NCBI GenBank assembly: GCA_037379885.1
Contig: JARRJC010000012.1
Location: 1-49,511, forward strand
Direction: 5' to 3'
DNA length: 49,511 bases
Origin: Limibacillus sp.
GTDB lineage: Bacteria > Pseudomonadota > Alphaproteobacteria > Kiloniellales > CECT-8803
Part shown: positions 33,545 to 42,047 of the stretch, piece after piece
Layout of the letters: each line of letters starts with the position of its first letter
Numbering within the stretch: position 1 is the first letter of the stretch
Made by a program: the position numbers and the translations under genes
Notes under the pieces: generated by a model
The model's database searches: none
What the model saw: the letters and a program-made list of their open reading frames with translations, nothing else
What the model was told of the DNA's origin: nothing

Positions 33545-34198
33545 ATGCTGACCGAGCGCATCGACACCTGGATCTTCGATCTGGACAACACGCTTTATCC
33601 GGCGGCCGATTTCTTTCCGCAGATCACGTCGCGCATTCGCAGCTATACAGCCGAGTTTCTGGGTCTGGGGCCGGAGGAGGCGCACCGTGTCCAGAAGGAC
33701 TATCTCCGCCGCTACGGCACCACCATGAACGGTTTGATGGTGGAGCATGGCCTGGACCCGGAGCCCTACCTGGAGTTCGTGCACGACGTGGATTTCTCAC
33801 GCCTGGGCGAGGACCGGGAGCTGGACGGCCTGCTCGAAAGCCTGCCGGGCCGCAAGCTGATCTACACCAACGGATCGCAGGGGCATGCCGAGAAGGTGCT
33901 GGCGCGCCTCGGCGTCACCCGGCACTTCGAGGCGACCTTCGACATCACCGCGGCCAACTACCGGCCCAAGCCCGCGCCCGAGGCCTACGACGCGCTCTGT
34001 CAGCGCCACGCCATCGCGCCCGCCCGAGCGCTCTTCGTCGAGGACACGGTGCGTAACCTGACCCCGGCGGCCAGCCTGGGCATGACCACCGTGTGGCTGC
34101 GCCACGACGATCCGGACACCCACATCAATCTCGATGAAAGCGCGGTCCACCACACCATCACCGACCTCAAGGATTGGCTGCGCGAACTCCTGGTCTAG
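33545..34198 (+). CDS. Pyrimidine 5'-nucleotidase-type HAD hydrolase
   Basis: A 217-residue HAD-IA enzyme of the Sdt1/pyrimidine 5'-nucleotidase group. Motif I is WIFDLDNTLYPAADFFPQI, motif II is KLIYTNGSQGHAEKVL, the motif III lysine is in NYRPKPAPEAYD, and motif IV is ALFVEDTVRNLTPAASLGM. It likely removes phosphate from UMP, CMP or related nucleotides. The start at 33545 is four bases after the methyltransferase stop; an in-frame ATG inside the upstream gene is less likely. The stop region is part of a triple 14-bp repeat. Confidence 0.88.
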   Translation: MLTERIDTWIFDLDNTLYPAADFFPQITSRIRSYTAEFLGLGPEEAHRVQKDYLRRYGTTMNGLMVEHGLDPEPYLEFVHDVDFSRLGEDRELDGLLESLPGRKLIYTNGSQGHAEKVLARLGVTRHFEATFDITAANYRPKPAPEAYDALCQRHAIAPARALFVEDTVRNLTPAASLGMTTVWLRHDDPDTHINLDESAVHHTITDLKDWLRELLV

Positions 34199-34228
34199 AG
34201 CTTCTGGCCTAGAGTTCCTGGCCTAGAG
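34187..34228. repeat. Triple 14-bp tandem repeat across two convergent gene ends
   Basis: CTCCTGGTCTAGAG (34187-34200), CTTCTGGCCTAGAG (34201-34214) and TTCCTGGCCTAGAG (34215-34228) follow one another. The TAG stop of the upstream nucleotidase is in the first unit, and the minus-strand stop of the next gene is in the third. Confidence 0.88.
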
Positions 34229-34624
34229 ATAAAAGGCCAGCTTCATGGCGGTCTGCACCGCGATCGCGCCGAACCAGAAGCCGCTGTCGAGCAAAAGCAG
34301 CGCCAGCGGGCGGCCCTGGAAGCGGTAGTTCATGGCCAGGGGCAGGACGATCAGACAGATCCAGTTGAAGCAGAGCAGCGGGATCAGGCCGCCCGGTCCA
34401 AAGCCGAAATGACTGTCCACGAGGGAGAAGAGCCACTCTATGTGAAGCGAGACGCCGAGCTGAGCGGCGAAGGCGAGGACATAGCTGAGGGGTTGCGCGC
34501 TGCGCGTTTGGGCAAGCGCCCCGTTCTCGAGCTGCGCCAGCCAGGGCCGCTTCAACGCGCCGAAGTAGAGCGCGCCGAACAGCATGCTGGCGAGGGGCGA
34601 AAGGAAGAAGCTGACAAAGCTCAT
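34223..34624 (-). CDS. DUF1761-like small membrane protein
   Basis: A 133-residue membrane protein with four predicted helices: MSFVSFFLSPLASMLFGALYFG, PLSYVLAFAAQLGVSLHIEWLF, GLIPLLCFNWICLIVLPLAM and LALLLLDSGFWFGAIAVQTA. The FGALYFGALKRPWLAQL start and four-helix size match the DUF1761 family, whose function is unknown. The start at 34624 is chosen because GGAG lies nine bases upstream and the first hydrophobic segment begins there; an in-frame ATG 28 codons earlier gives an implausible polar extension. It is convergent with the nucleotidase gene. Confidence 0.65.
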   Translation of the reverse strand: MSFVSFFLSPLASMLFGALYFGALKRPWLAQLENGALAQTRSAQPLSYVLAFAAQLGVSLHIEWLFSLVDSHFGFGPGGLIPLLCFNWICLIVLPLAMNYRFQGRPLALLLLDSGFWFGAIAVQTAMKLAFYL

Positions 34625-34739
34625 GACGGTATGCTCCAGGTGGCAGGGCGGTGACGGGTGCGCGGATGGTCTCGGGCGCATTATCGCTGGCGATTCTCTC
34701 GCCTCCAAGCCGTGGTTTTCTTGGGGCTTTGCAGCTAGG

Positions 34740-34753
34740 CTGTCAATTGACAG
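34740..34753. promoter_or_regulatory. Perfect 14-bp palindrome upstream of dapD
   Basis: CTGTCAATTGACAG is a perfect dyad in the divergent region between the DUF1761-like gene and dapD, and it includes a TTGACA -35-like hexamer. No good -10 was found at the right distance. It could be an operator or only a chance dyad. Confidence 0.35.
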
Positions 34754-34839
34754 TTCGACACGCCTGACGCATCTTCCGCAGCGACTTTGAGGGGGCGGTT
34801 TTCCAGCCCCTTCCTTCAGGCTAGCCAGGGAAGATCAGC

Positions 34840-35700
34840 ATGCAGACCGAGGATTTGAAGTCCATCATCGACGAGGCCTGGGAGAACCGGGCGGAGATCA
34901 CGACCGAGACGGACGGCGTGGTGCGCAAGGCCGTGGACCTGGCGCTGACGGGTCTGGATGCGGGCAGCTACCGCGTGGCCGAAAAGCGCGGCGTGGGCGA
35001 CTGGGAGGTCAACCAGTGGCTCAAGAAGGCCGTGCTGCTCTCCTTCCGCCTGACGCCGACCCACAGCTTCATCGGCGGGCCCGAGGACGAGGCCAGCGGC
35101 AAGGCCGCCTGGTTCGACAAGGTGCCCTCCAAGTTCGCCGGCTGGACCGACGAGCACTTCACCAAGGCCGGTTTCCGCGCCGTGCCGCCCGCGACCGTGC
35201 GCCGGGGCGTCTTCATCGGCAAGGGCGTGGTGCTGATGCCCTCCTTCTGCAACATCGGCGCCTATGTTGACGAGGGCACCATGGTCGACACCTGGGCCAC
35301 CGTCGGGTCCTGCGCGCAGATCGGCAAGAACGTGCATCTCTCCGGCGGCGTCGGCATCGGCGGCGTGCTGGAGCCCCTGCAGGCCGGCCCCGTCATCATC
35401 GAGGACAACTGCTTCATCGGTGCGCGCTCCGAGGTGGTCGAGGGCGTCGTGGTGGAAGAGGGCGCGGTGCTCTCGATGGGCGTCTACATCGGCGCCTCCA
35501 CCAAGATCGTGGACCGCAACACGGGCGAGACCTTCATGGGCCGCGTCCCGGCCTATTCCGTGGTGGTGCCGGGCAGCCTGCCGGGCAAGCCGCTGCCCGA
35601 CGGTTCGCCGGGCCCCAGCCTCTACTGCGCGGTGATCATCAAGCGCGTCGACGAGAAAACCCGCGCCAAGGTGTCGATCAACGAGCTGCTGCGGGGCTGA
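34840..35700 (+). CDS. dapD: 2,3,4,5-tetrahydropyridine-2,6-dicarboxylate N-succinyltransferase
   Basis: A 286-residue left-handed beta-helix acyltransferase that succinylates tetrahydrodipicolinate in diaminopimelate and lysine synthesis. The N-terminal domain [20 protein letters not shown] and the segment [15 protein letters not shown] are DapD hallmarks, followed by hexapeptide repeats ([20 protein letters not shown] onward) and [11 protein letters not shown]. The length matches the family. AGGGAAG precedes the start. dapE follows one base after its stop, so the two act in one operon. Confidence 0.97.
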   Translation: MQTEDLKSIIDEAWENRAEITTETDGVVRKAVDLALTGLDAGSYRVAEKRGVGDWEVNQWLKKAVLLSFRLTPTHSFIGGPEDEASGKAAWFDKVPSKFAGWTDEHFTKAGFRAVPPATVRRGVFIGKGVVLMPSFCNIGAYVDEGTMVDTWATVGSCAQIGKNVHLSGGVGIGGVLEPLQAGPVIIEDNCFIGARSEVVEGVVVEEGAVLSMGVYIGASTKIVDRNTGETFMGRVPAYSVVVPGSLPGKPLPDGSPGPSLYCAVIIKRVDEKTRAKVSINELLRG

Positions 35701-35701
35701 G

Positions 35702-36850
35702 ATGGCCTTTGACACGCTTGAGCTTGCCCAGGCGCTGATCCGCTGTCCCTCGGTCACGCCGGCCGAGGGCGGGGCGCTGGACCTGCTTCAAGCCCGTCTG
35801 GAAGCGCTGGGCTTCACCTGTCACCGCCTGCCGTTCCAGGAGGCAGGGACGGAGCGGGTCGATAACCTCTACGCCCGCATCGGAACGGCGGCGCCGGTCT
35901 TCTGCTATGCGGGCCACACCGACGTGGTGCCGGTCGGCGATGCGGCGGCCTGGAGCGTCGATCCCTTCGCCGCGGAGGTGGTGGACGACGAGCTGATCGG
36001 CCGGGGCGCGGTCGACATGAAGGGCTCGATCGCCGCCTTCGCGGCCGCGGTCTCTCGCTTTCTGGAAAAGAGGGGCCCGGACTTCGGCGGCTCCATCGCC
36101 TTTCTCATCACCGGCGACGAGGAGGCCGACGCCGTCAACGGCACCGTCAAGATGCTGGAGTGGCTGGCCGGGCGCGGCGAGGCCCTGGACCACTGTCTGG
36201 TGGGCGAGCCGACCAGCGATCAGCGCCTCGGCGACATGGTGAAGATCGGGCGGCGCGGCTCCATGAACGCGCGCCTGACCGTGAAGGGCGTTCAGGGCCA
36301 CACGGCCTATCCCCAACTCGCAGACAACCCGGCCCACGCGCTGGTCGGCATTCTGGCGGCCCTGACGCAGGAGCCGCTGGACGAGGGCAGCGATCATTTC
36401 CCGCCCTCCAGCCTTCAGGTCACCTCCATCGACATCGGCAATCCGGCGACCAACGTCATTCCCGCCGAGGCCAGGGCGCGGATCAACATCCGCTTCAACG
36501 ACCATCACAGCTCGGACGATATCAGGGATTGGATCGAGCAGCGGGTGAAGGCCGCGGGCAAGCGCTACGATCTGGAGTTCTCGGTTTCCGGCGAGTCCTT
36601 CCTGACGCCGCCGGGGCCTCTATCGGAGCTGATTTCCGGCGCGATCGAGGCCGAACTGGGCAAGGCGCCGGAGCTTGGCACCACCGGCGGCACCTCGGAC
36701 GCCCGCTTCATCAAGGACGCCTGCCCGGTCGCGGAATTCGGCTTGCGCAACGCCACCGCCCACAAGGTGGACGAAAAGACGCCCCTGGCGGAACTGCGCT
36801 CCCTCACCAATATCTACCTCAGGATATTGGAGGGATATTTCTCGACATGA
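35702..36850 (+). CDS. dapE: Succinyl-diaminopimelate desuccinylase
   Basis: A 382-residue M20-family zinc hydrolase that releases succinate from N-succinyl-LL-diaminopimelate. Metal ligands are in CYAGHTDVVPVGD and GRGAVDMKGSIAAF, the catalytic Glu pair is in TGDEEADAVNG, and later ligands are in LVGEPTS and the C-terminal FGLRNATAHKVDE. The lid domain carries GSMNARLTVKGVQGHTAYP. It is directly downstream of dapD and overlaps the next gene by ATGA. Confidence 0.97.
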   Translation: MAFDTLELAQALIRCPSVTPAEGGALDLLQARLEALGFTCHRLPFQEAGTERVDNLYARIGTAAPVFCYAGHTDVVPVGDAAAWSVDPFAAEVVDDELIGRGAVDMKGSIAAFAAAVSRFLEKRGPDFGGSIAFLITGDEEADAVNGTVKMLEWLAGRGEALDHCLVGEPTSDQRLGDMVKIGRRGSMNARLTVKGVQGHTAYPQLADNPAHALVGILAALTQEPLDEGSDHFPPSSLQVTSIDIGNPATNVIPAEARARINIRFNDHHSSDDIRDWIEQRVKAAGKRYDLEFSVSGESFLTPPGPLSELISGAIEAELGKAPELGTTGGTSDARFIKDACPVAEFGLRNATAHKVDEKTPLAELRSLTNIYLRILEGYFST

Positions 36851-37431
36851 GCCTGCCGAGCAAAGCAGAGCTGGAAGGCTCTTTGAAGGGCGCTTTCCAG
36901 CTCCTGCTGCAAAAGCCGGAAGGCATGGAACTGCTGGACGTCAGCGAGCGGGGCTATTGGCGCTCCTTCTACGCGGCGCTCTACGGTCTGCCGCTGCTGA
37001 TGCTGGCGGCCTTCATCGTGTCGCCGGGGCCGGAGACACAGGAGGCGGCGGCAGAGGGCGGCAATCTGCTGTTCAACCTGATCGGCTTTCTGCTGTTCTA
37101 TGTGATCAATTGGCTCTACTGGCCGCTGGCGGCGATCTACGTGACGCGCAACCTGGGCCGATTCGACCGCTACGCGGGCTACATCGTCGCCTACAACTGG
37201 GCTCAGCTCTTTGCGCTCTTGGCCCAGGTTACGGCTTTCATGATCGGCGCGATGATCTTCGGCGACGCGGAGGCGCTTCTGTTCCCGGCGGGTCTGCTGG
37301 CGCTGGCCATCAACTGGAGCGTCGCGCGCCATGCGCTGGGTATCGCCGCCCTGCCCGCGGTCGTGCTCACGGCCCTGGATTTCTTCATCGGCGCGGGATT
37401 GAACATGTTCCCGGCGCTCATCACCGGCTAG
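36847..37431 (+). CDS. Hypothetical integral membrane protein
   Basis: A 194-residue protein overlapping the dapE stop by four bases. After a polar N-terminal part (SLPSKAELEGSLKGAFQLLLQKPEGMELLDVSERGYWRSF without the full stretch quoted), five to six hydrophobic segments follow, including ALYGLPLLMLAAFIV, LIGFLLFYVINWLYWPLAAIY, LFALLAQVTAFMIGAMIFG and VVLTALDFFIGAGLNMF. I do not recognise a functional family; it has the general look of Yip1-like membrane proteins. Translational coupling to dapE suggests shared regulation. argC follows ~110 bp downstream. Confidence 0.75.
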   Translation: MSLPSKAELEGSLKGAFQLLLQKPEGMELLDVSERGYWRSFYAALYGLPLLMLAAFIVSPGPETQEAAAEGGNLLFNLIGFLLFYVINWLYWPLAAIYVTRNLGRFDRYAGYIVAYNWAQLFALLAQVTAFMIGAMIFGDAEALLFPAGLLALAINWSVARHALGIAALPAVVLTALDFFIGAGLNMFPALITG

Positions 37432-37540
37432 CCGGGCCCGGCCTTGAAGCCGGACGCCCGATGCGAAATGATGACCGCGCTTTTCCGCGTGCGGGCGGTT
37501 TCGCGCCGGAGAGGCCGGACAGGATAAAAAGGCGAAGACC

Positions 37541-38491
37541 ATGAAACGGCAGGTATTCATCGATGGAGAGGCCGGGACCACCGGCTTGCAGATCCTTTCG
37601 CGGCTGAAGGCCCGGGACGATATCGAACTGCTTTCGATCGACCCGGAAAAGCGCAAGGATCAGGCCGAACGCAAGCGTCTCTTGAACCTCGCCGAAGTCG
37701 CGATCCTCTGCCTGCCGGACGAGGCGGCGCGGGAGTCCGTCTCCCTGATCGATAACCCCGATACCGTGGTGATCGACGCCAGCACCGCGCACCGCGTCGC
37801 CGAGGGCTGGGTCTATGGCTTTCCCGAGATGGCCGAGGGCTATGCGGAGCGGATCAAGGACTCCAAGCGCATCGCCAATGTCGGCTGCTACGCCGTGGGG
37901 TCGGTCTCGATCCTGCGCCCGCTGACCGAGCGGGGCCTGCTGCCCACGCAGTTTCCGGCCAGCATCCATGCCGTTTCCGGCTATTCGGGCGGTGGGCGGC
38001 AGCTGATGGAAAGCTACGAGGACAAGCAGAACCCGAACTACACCGAAGCGCCCTATTGGCTCTACGGCCTCAACCTCGCGCACAAGCACCTGCCGGAGAT
38101 CATGCTTTACGGCGGTCTCTCCCATCCGCCGGTCTTCTCGCCCTCGGTCGGGCGCTTCGCCCAGGGGATGCTGGTCTCCCTGCCGCTCCAGCTCTGGTCC
38201 CTGCCCAAGGGCGTGACGCCGGAGGACATCCACGCGATCTACAGCGAGCACTACGAGGACAAGCGCTTCGTGACGGTGGCGCCTTTGGAGGAGAGCGGGG
38301 CGCGCCAGCGCCTGCACCCGGAGGACCTGAACGGCACCAACAATCTGCGCATCCACGTCTTCGGCAACGAAGGAGCGCAGCAGGCCATGGTGGTGGCCCA
38401 GCTCGACAACCTGGGCAAGGGCGCTTCGGGCTCGGCGATCCAGAACCTCAATCTCGTCCTGGGCTGCGCCGAGGACCAGGGGCTCACCTGA
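37541..38491 (+). CDS. argC: N-acetyl-gamma-glutamyl-phosphate reductase (short, type 2)
   Basis: A 316-residue enzyme reducing N-acetylglutamyl phosphate to the semialdehyde, the third step of arginine synthesis. The N-terminus FIDGEAGTTGLQIL binds NADP. The catalytic Cys is in IANVGCYAVGSVSILRPL, and ASIHAVSGYSGGGRQLM and the C-terminal GNEGAQQAMVVAQLDNLGKGASG are family motifs. The short form without the long insertion is the AGPR type 2 found in many alphaproteobacteria. argB is about 4 kb away on the other strand. AAGGCGAAG precedes the ATG. The stop is within a decaying 14-bp repeat array. Confidence 0.95.
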   Translation: MKRQVFIDGEAGTTGLQILSRLKARDDIELLSIDPEKRKDQAERKRLLNLAEVAILCLPDEAARESVSLIDNPDTVVIDASTAHRVAEGWVYGFPEMAEGYAERIKDSKRIANVGCYAVGSVSILRPLTERGLLPTQFPASIHAVSGYSGGGRQLMESYEDKQNPNYTEAPYWLYGLNLAHKHLPEIMLYGGLSHPPVFSPSVGRFAQGMLVSLPLQLWSLPKGVTPEDIHAIYSEHYEDKRFVTVAPLEESGARQRLHPEDLNGTNNLRIHVFGNEGAQQAMVVAQLDNLGKGASGSAIQNLNLVLGCAEDQGLT

Positions 38492-38537
38492 TCCTCTTCA
38501 CCTGATCCTTTTCACCCGATTCTTTTCAGTCGTAGGT
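38482..38537. repeat. Decaying 14-bp tandem array between argC and truA stops
   Basis: Four units of period 14: GCTCACCTGATCCT (38482), CTTCACCTGATCCT (38496), TTTCACCCGATTCT (38510) and TTTCAGTCGTAGGT (38524). The argC stop TGA is in the first unit and the minus-strand truA stop overlaps the last. The units drift progressively. Confidence 0.8.
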
Positions 38538-39269
38538 GACCCGCGTCAGGTAGAGACCCTCGGGCGGGGCGGTCGCGCCCGCCGCCTTTCTGTCCTTTGC
38601 CTCCAGCACGGCCTGAATTCTTTCAGGTCTCCAGGTCCCCTTGCCGACCAGCGAGAGGGTGCCGACGATGTTGCGCACCTGGTGATGCAGGAAGGAGCGG
38701 GCCTCGGCGATCACCTCGATCTCGTCGCCCCGGCGCGAGACCTCCAGCCGGTCGAGCGTCTTCACCGGCGAGCTCGCCTGGCATTCGGCGGCGCGGAAGG
38801 AACTGAAGTCGTGGTGTCCCACGAGATGCTCCGCGGCCTGGTTCATGGCCTCTGCGTCCAGCGCGATGGGCACCCACCAGACCCTGCCCTGGTCCAGGGC
38901 GGGCTCCGCCCGGCGGTTCAGGATCCGATAGAGATAGGCGCGCCCCGTCGCGGAGAAACGCGCGTGGAAGTCTTCCCCCACGGCCTCGACCGACAGGACC
39001 GCCACCGGCTGGCCCTTCAGGTGATGATTGAGCGCGCCTTGCAGCGCGTCCGGCGTGATCTCCTTTTCCAGGTCGAAGTGGGCGACCTGGGCCAGGGCGT
39101 GGACCCCTGAATCGGTCCGCCCCGCACCCTGCACGAAGGGCGTCTCGCCGGAGAAACCCTCGATGGCCTCCTCCAGCGCCTGCTGCACCGAAGGGCCGTT
39201 CGGCTGGCGCTGCCACCCGACGAAGGGACCTCCGTCGTACTCAACGGTGATCTTGAAGCGCTGGGTCAT
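38526..39269 (-). CDS. truA: tRNA pseudouridine(38-40) synthase
   Basis: A 247-residue enzyme making pseudouridine in the anticodon arm of tRNAs. The start [20 protein letters not shown] is diagnostic; the catalytic Asp is in [14 protein letters not shown] (~residue 52), and [17 protein letters not shown]-type sequence appears as [20 protein letters not shown]. Its ATG overlaps the stop of fmt by four bases. A longer open frame extends upstream inside fmt and is not used. It is the last gene of the def-fmt-truA operon. Confidence 0.97.
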   Translation of the reverse strand: MTQRFKITVEYDGGPFVGWQRQPNGPSVQQALEEAIEGFSGETPFVQGAGRTDSGVHALAQVAHFDLEKEITPDALQGALNHHLKGQPVAVLSVEAVGEDFHARFSATGRAYLYRILNRRAEPALDQGRVWWVPIALDAEAMNQAAEHLVGHHDFSSFRAAECQASSPVKTLDRLEVSRRGDEIEVIAEARSFLHHQVRNIVGTLSLVGKGTWRPERIQAVLEAKDRKAAGATAPPEGLYLTRVTYD

Positions 39270-40189
39270 GCCAGGCTGTCGCCCGGACCCAGCTTGAAGC
39301 CGCGCAGGAAGGCCTCGGCCTCCACCGCCGCCTTGCCCGCCCGCTGCACCTTGGTGAGGCGCAGGGCGCCGTTCCCGCAGGCGACGGTCAGTTGCCGGTC
39401 CAGAATGTCGCCGGGCCTGCCCGACCCCTCGGCCCTTTCGCTGGCGAGCACGCGGATGCGCTCGCCCTTGGCCTCGAACCAGGCGCCGGGCCAGGGGGTG
39501 AAGGCGCGCACCAGCCGCTCCAGGCGCGCGGCGTCCTCGCTCCAGTCCAGCTTCGCCTCTTCCCGGGTCAGCTTGGCCGCGTAGGTGACGCCCTTCTCCG
39601 GCTGCGGCTTGGCCTTGAGGCCGCCGTCCGCCACCGCCGCCAGCGTCTCGACGATCAGCGGGCCGCCCATCAGGGCCAGGCGGTCGTGCAGGCTCTCTCC
39701 GGTATCCTTCTCGGTGATGGCGGTGGCGGCGGTCGCCAGGATGCCCCCGGTGTCGAGCCCTTCGTCCATCTGCATGACGGTGACGCCGCTGCGCTGGTCG
39801 CCCTCCAGGATCGCGCGCTGGATCGGCGCGGCCCCGCGCCAGCGCGGCAGCAGGGAGGCGTGGACGTTGAGGCACCCCAGACGCGGTGTCTCCAACACCG
39901 CCTTGGGCAGGATCAGCCCGTAGGCCGCGACCACGGCGGCGTCCAGGTCCAGCGCCTTGAAGGCCGCTTGCGCCGCCTCATCCTTCAGACTTTCAGGGCA
40001 GCGCACCTCCAAGCCCATCTCCTCCGCGTGGCGCTGCACGGGCGAGGGGCGGAGCTTTTTGCCACGGCCCGCGGGGCGCGGCGGCTGGGAATAGACCGCG
40101 CGCAGATCATGGCCCGCGAGCAGCAGGCTGTGGAGGCTGGGCACGGCGAACTCCGGCGTGCCCATGAAGGCGAGTTTCAAGGGCTTCAT
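39266..40189 (-). CDS. fmt: Methionyl-tRNA formyltransferase
   Basis: A 307-residue enzyme that formylates initiator Met-tRNA with 10-formyl-THF. [16 protein letters not shown] starts the Rossmann domain; the catalytic region is [20 protein letters not shown] with the conserved Asn and His, and the folate site is [14 protein letters not shown]. The C-terminal OB-fold domain carries [10 protein letters not shown]. It lies between def and truA, 62 bp downstream of def on the same strand. Confidence 0.97.
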   Translation of the reverse strand: MKPLKLAFMGTPEFAVPSLHSLLLAGHDLRAVYSQPPRPAGRGKKLRPSPVQRHAEEMGLEVRCPESLKDEAAQAAFKALDLDAAVVAAYGLILPKAVLETPRLGCLNVHASLLPRWRGAAPIQRAILEGDQRSGVTVMQMDEGLDTGGILATAATAITEKDTGESLHDRLALMGGPLIVETLAAVADGGLKAKPQPEKGVTYAAKLTREEAKLDWSEDAARLERLVRAFTPWPGAWFEAKGERIRVLASERAEGSGRPGDILDRQLTVACGNGALRLTKVQRAGKAAVEAEAFLRGFKLGPGDSLA

Positions 40190-40251
40190 GGCGGCAAAGA
40201 GACTACTTCAAAGTCTCGGCGCTGGGGAAGGTAAAGGGGGTGGTGGACGGC

Positions 40252-40782
40252 TCAGACCGTGGCGGCTTCGGTCTCGCCGCTTTTCTTCGCCTTCAGAAGC
40301 TTGCGCAGGATCATGTTGCGCTTGAGCGCGGAGATGTGATCGACGAAGAGGATACCCTCCAGGTGGTCGATCTCGTGCTGGATGCAGGTGGCCAGCAGGC
40401 CGTCTGCCTCCAGCTCGCGGATCTCGTTCTCCTCGTCCAGGTAGCGCACGCGGATCTCCGCCGGGCGCACCACGTCGGCATAGTGCTCGGGCAGGGAGAG
40501 GCAGCCCTCCTGGTAGCTGTTGTCGTGATCGGAGACCCAGACCAGCTCCGGATTGGCGAGCTTCAGGGGCTGCGGCTCCTCGTCCTCGCCCGCCACGTCC
40601 ACGACGATCACGCGCTTCAAGACGCCCACTTGGGGCGCGGCCAAGCCGATGCCGGGGGCCACGTACATGGTCTCCAGCATGTCGTCCATCAACTGGCGGA
40701 TTTCGTCGTCAACCTTCTCGACCGGCTTGGAGATCTTCTTCAAGCGGGGATCGGGCGCGGTCAGGATCGGCAGCTTCGCCAT
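40252..40782 (-). CDS. def: Peptide deformylase
   Basis: A 176-residue metalloenzyme removing N-formyl groups from nascent proteins. The three motifs are all present: GIGLAAPQVG, EGCLSLPEH (metal Cys) and QHEIDHLEGILF (HExxH). The N-terminus AKLPILTAPDPRLKKISKPVE is typical. Upstream of fmt on the same strand, the usual order. AGAGAGCC-like sequence precedes the ATG. Divergent from rmuC. Confidence 0.97.
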   Translation of the reverse strand: MAKLPILTAPDPRLKKISKPVEKVDDEIRQLMDDMLETMYVAPGIGLAAPQVGVLKRVIVVDVAGEDEEPQPLKLANPELVWVSDHDNSYQEGCLSLPEHYADVVRPAEIRVRYLDEENEIRELEADGLLATCIQHEIDHLEGILFVDHISALKRNMILRKLLKAKKSGETEAATV

Positions 40783-40898
40783 GGGCTCTCTAGTGCTCTC
40801 TTACTCGCGGTGATGTTCTTGTGCTGGACCTTTAGGTATTGCGGGGAAGGGCGAGCGTCAAGCACCCGCGACTCGGGCGCGGCTGTTAGTTTCTAGGC

Positions 40899-42026
40899 AT
40901 GGAACTGCCGCTCGACATTGACCAAACCACGCTGCTGGTGATTCTGGCCGCGGTTTTCGCCGGAATTCTGGCCGGTTGGATCATCGCGTCCGGGCGCGGG
41001 CGGCGGGCCGAGGCGGCCCAGCAGGCCCAGGCGGCGGAGATGGCCGGGCGGCTGGCGCAGCTCGCGGAGAGCCTGACCTCCAGCCAGCATCAGATCTCCG
41101 AGCGCCTGCAGGGGCAGGAGCGGACCATCGGCCAGCTGGTGGAACAGCGTCTCACCAGCTTCGGCGAGCGGGTCGGCCAGCGCCTCAATGAACAGGCGGT
41201 CCGCCAGAACGAGACCCTGACCAAGCTGGGCGAGCGCCTGGCGGTGATCGACAACGCCCAACAGAACATCACCAAGCTGTCGCAGGAGGTGGTCTCGCTG
41301 CAGGACATCCTCTCCAACAAGCAGGCGCGCGGGGCCTTCGGAGAGGTGCAGCTGCACGATCTGGTCTCGGCGACCCTGCCGCCCTCGGTCTACTCCTTCC
41401 AGACGACGCTCTCCACCGGGGTGCGGGTGGACTGCCTGTTGAAGCTGCCGAACCCGCCGGGGTCCATCGGCATCGACGCCAAGTTCCCGCTGGAGAGCTA
41501 CGAGCAGCTGAGGGCCGCCCGCGACGAGAGCGAGCGCCTCGCCGCCCGCCGCGCCTTCAAGACCGCGCTGGACAAGCACGTCTCGGACATCGCGGCCAAG
41601 TACATCATTCCCGGCGAGACGGCGGAATCGGCGCTGCTTTTCCTGCCCTCCGAAGCGGTCTACGCCGAGCTGCACGCCAACTTCCGCGATGTGGTGGAGG
41701 CCTCCTACCGCCAGCGGGTCTGGATCGTCTCGCCCACCACCATGATGGCGACGCTCAACACCGTGCGGGCCGTCCTGAAGGACGTGAAGATGCGCGAGCA
41801 GGCCCATGTGCTCCAGCGCGAGATCGGGCTTCTCATGAAGGACGTGGCGCGCCTGGGCGACCGGGTCGATAAGCTGGACCGCCACTTCTCTCAGGCGACC
41901 GACGACATCCGGCAGATCAAGATTTCCTCGGACAAGATCGCCGGACGCGGCGACAAGATCAGCGAGCTGGACATGGAGGAGGAGGGCGGCGCGCCCGCCA
42001 TCACGCCGCCGACCGGCAGGGTGTAA
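40899..42026 (+). CDS. rmuC: DNA recombination protein RmuC homologue
   Basis: A 375-residue protein with an N-terminal membrane anchor (LLVILAAVFAGILAGWIIA), a long Gln/Glu-rich coiled coil, and the RmuC nuclease-like domain: NKQARGAFGEVQLHDLV, VDCLLKLPNPPGSIGIDAKFPLE and AALLFLPSEAVYAELHANF-like sequence, ending in SPTTMMATLNTVRAVLKDVK. RmuC limits inversions at short inverted repeats. No ribosome-binding site is visible; TTAGTT seven bases before the ATG suggests a leaderless start. Its stop region has a 12-bp duplication. Confidence 0.93.
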   Translation: MELPLDIDQTTLLVILAAVFAGILAGWIIASGRGRRAEAAQQAQAAEMAGRLAQLAESLTSSQHQISERLQGQERTIGQLVEQRLTSFGERVGQRLNEQAVRQNETLTKLGERLAVIDNAQQNITKLSQEVVSLQDILSNKQARGAFGEVQLHDLVSATLPPSVYSFQTTLSTGVRVDCLLKLPNPPGSIGIDAKFPLESYEQLRAARDESERLAARRAFKTALDKHVSDIAAKYIIPGETAESALLFLPSEAVYAELHANFRDVVEASYRQRVWIVSPTTMMATLNTVRAVLKDVKMREQAHVLQREIGLLMKDVARLGDRVDKLDRHFSQATDDIRQIKISSDKIAGRGDKISELDMEEEGGAPAITPPTGRV

Positions 42027-42040
42027 GGCAGGGCGTAAGG
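42017..42040. repeat. 12-bp tandem duplication at the rmuC stop
   Basis: CAGGGTGTAAGG (42017-42028) is followed by CAGGGCGTAAGG (42029-42040). One base differs. The TAA stop (42024-42026) is repeated in frame at 42036-42038. Confidence 0.88.
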
Positions 42041-42047
42041 CGCGGCT

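Noticed and set aside
39270-39875. Upstream in-frame extension of truA
   Set aside because: It overlaps fmt in another frame; TruA homologues begin at [13 protein letters not shown] (39269).
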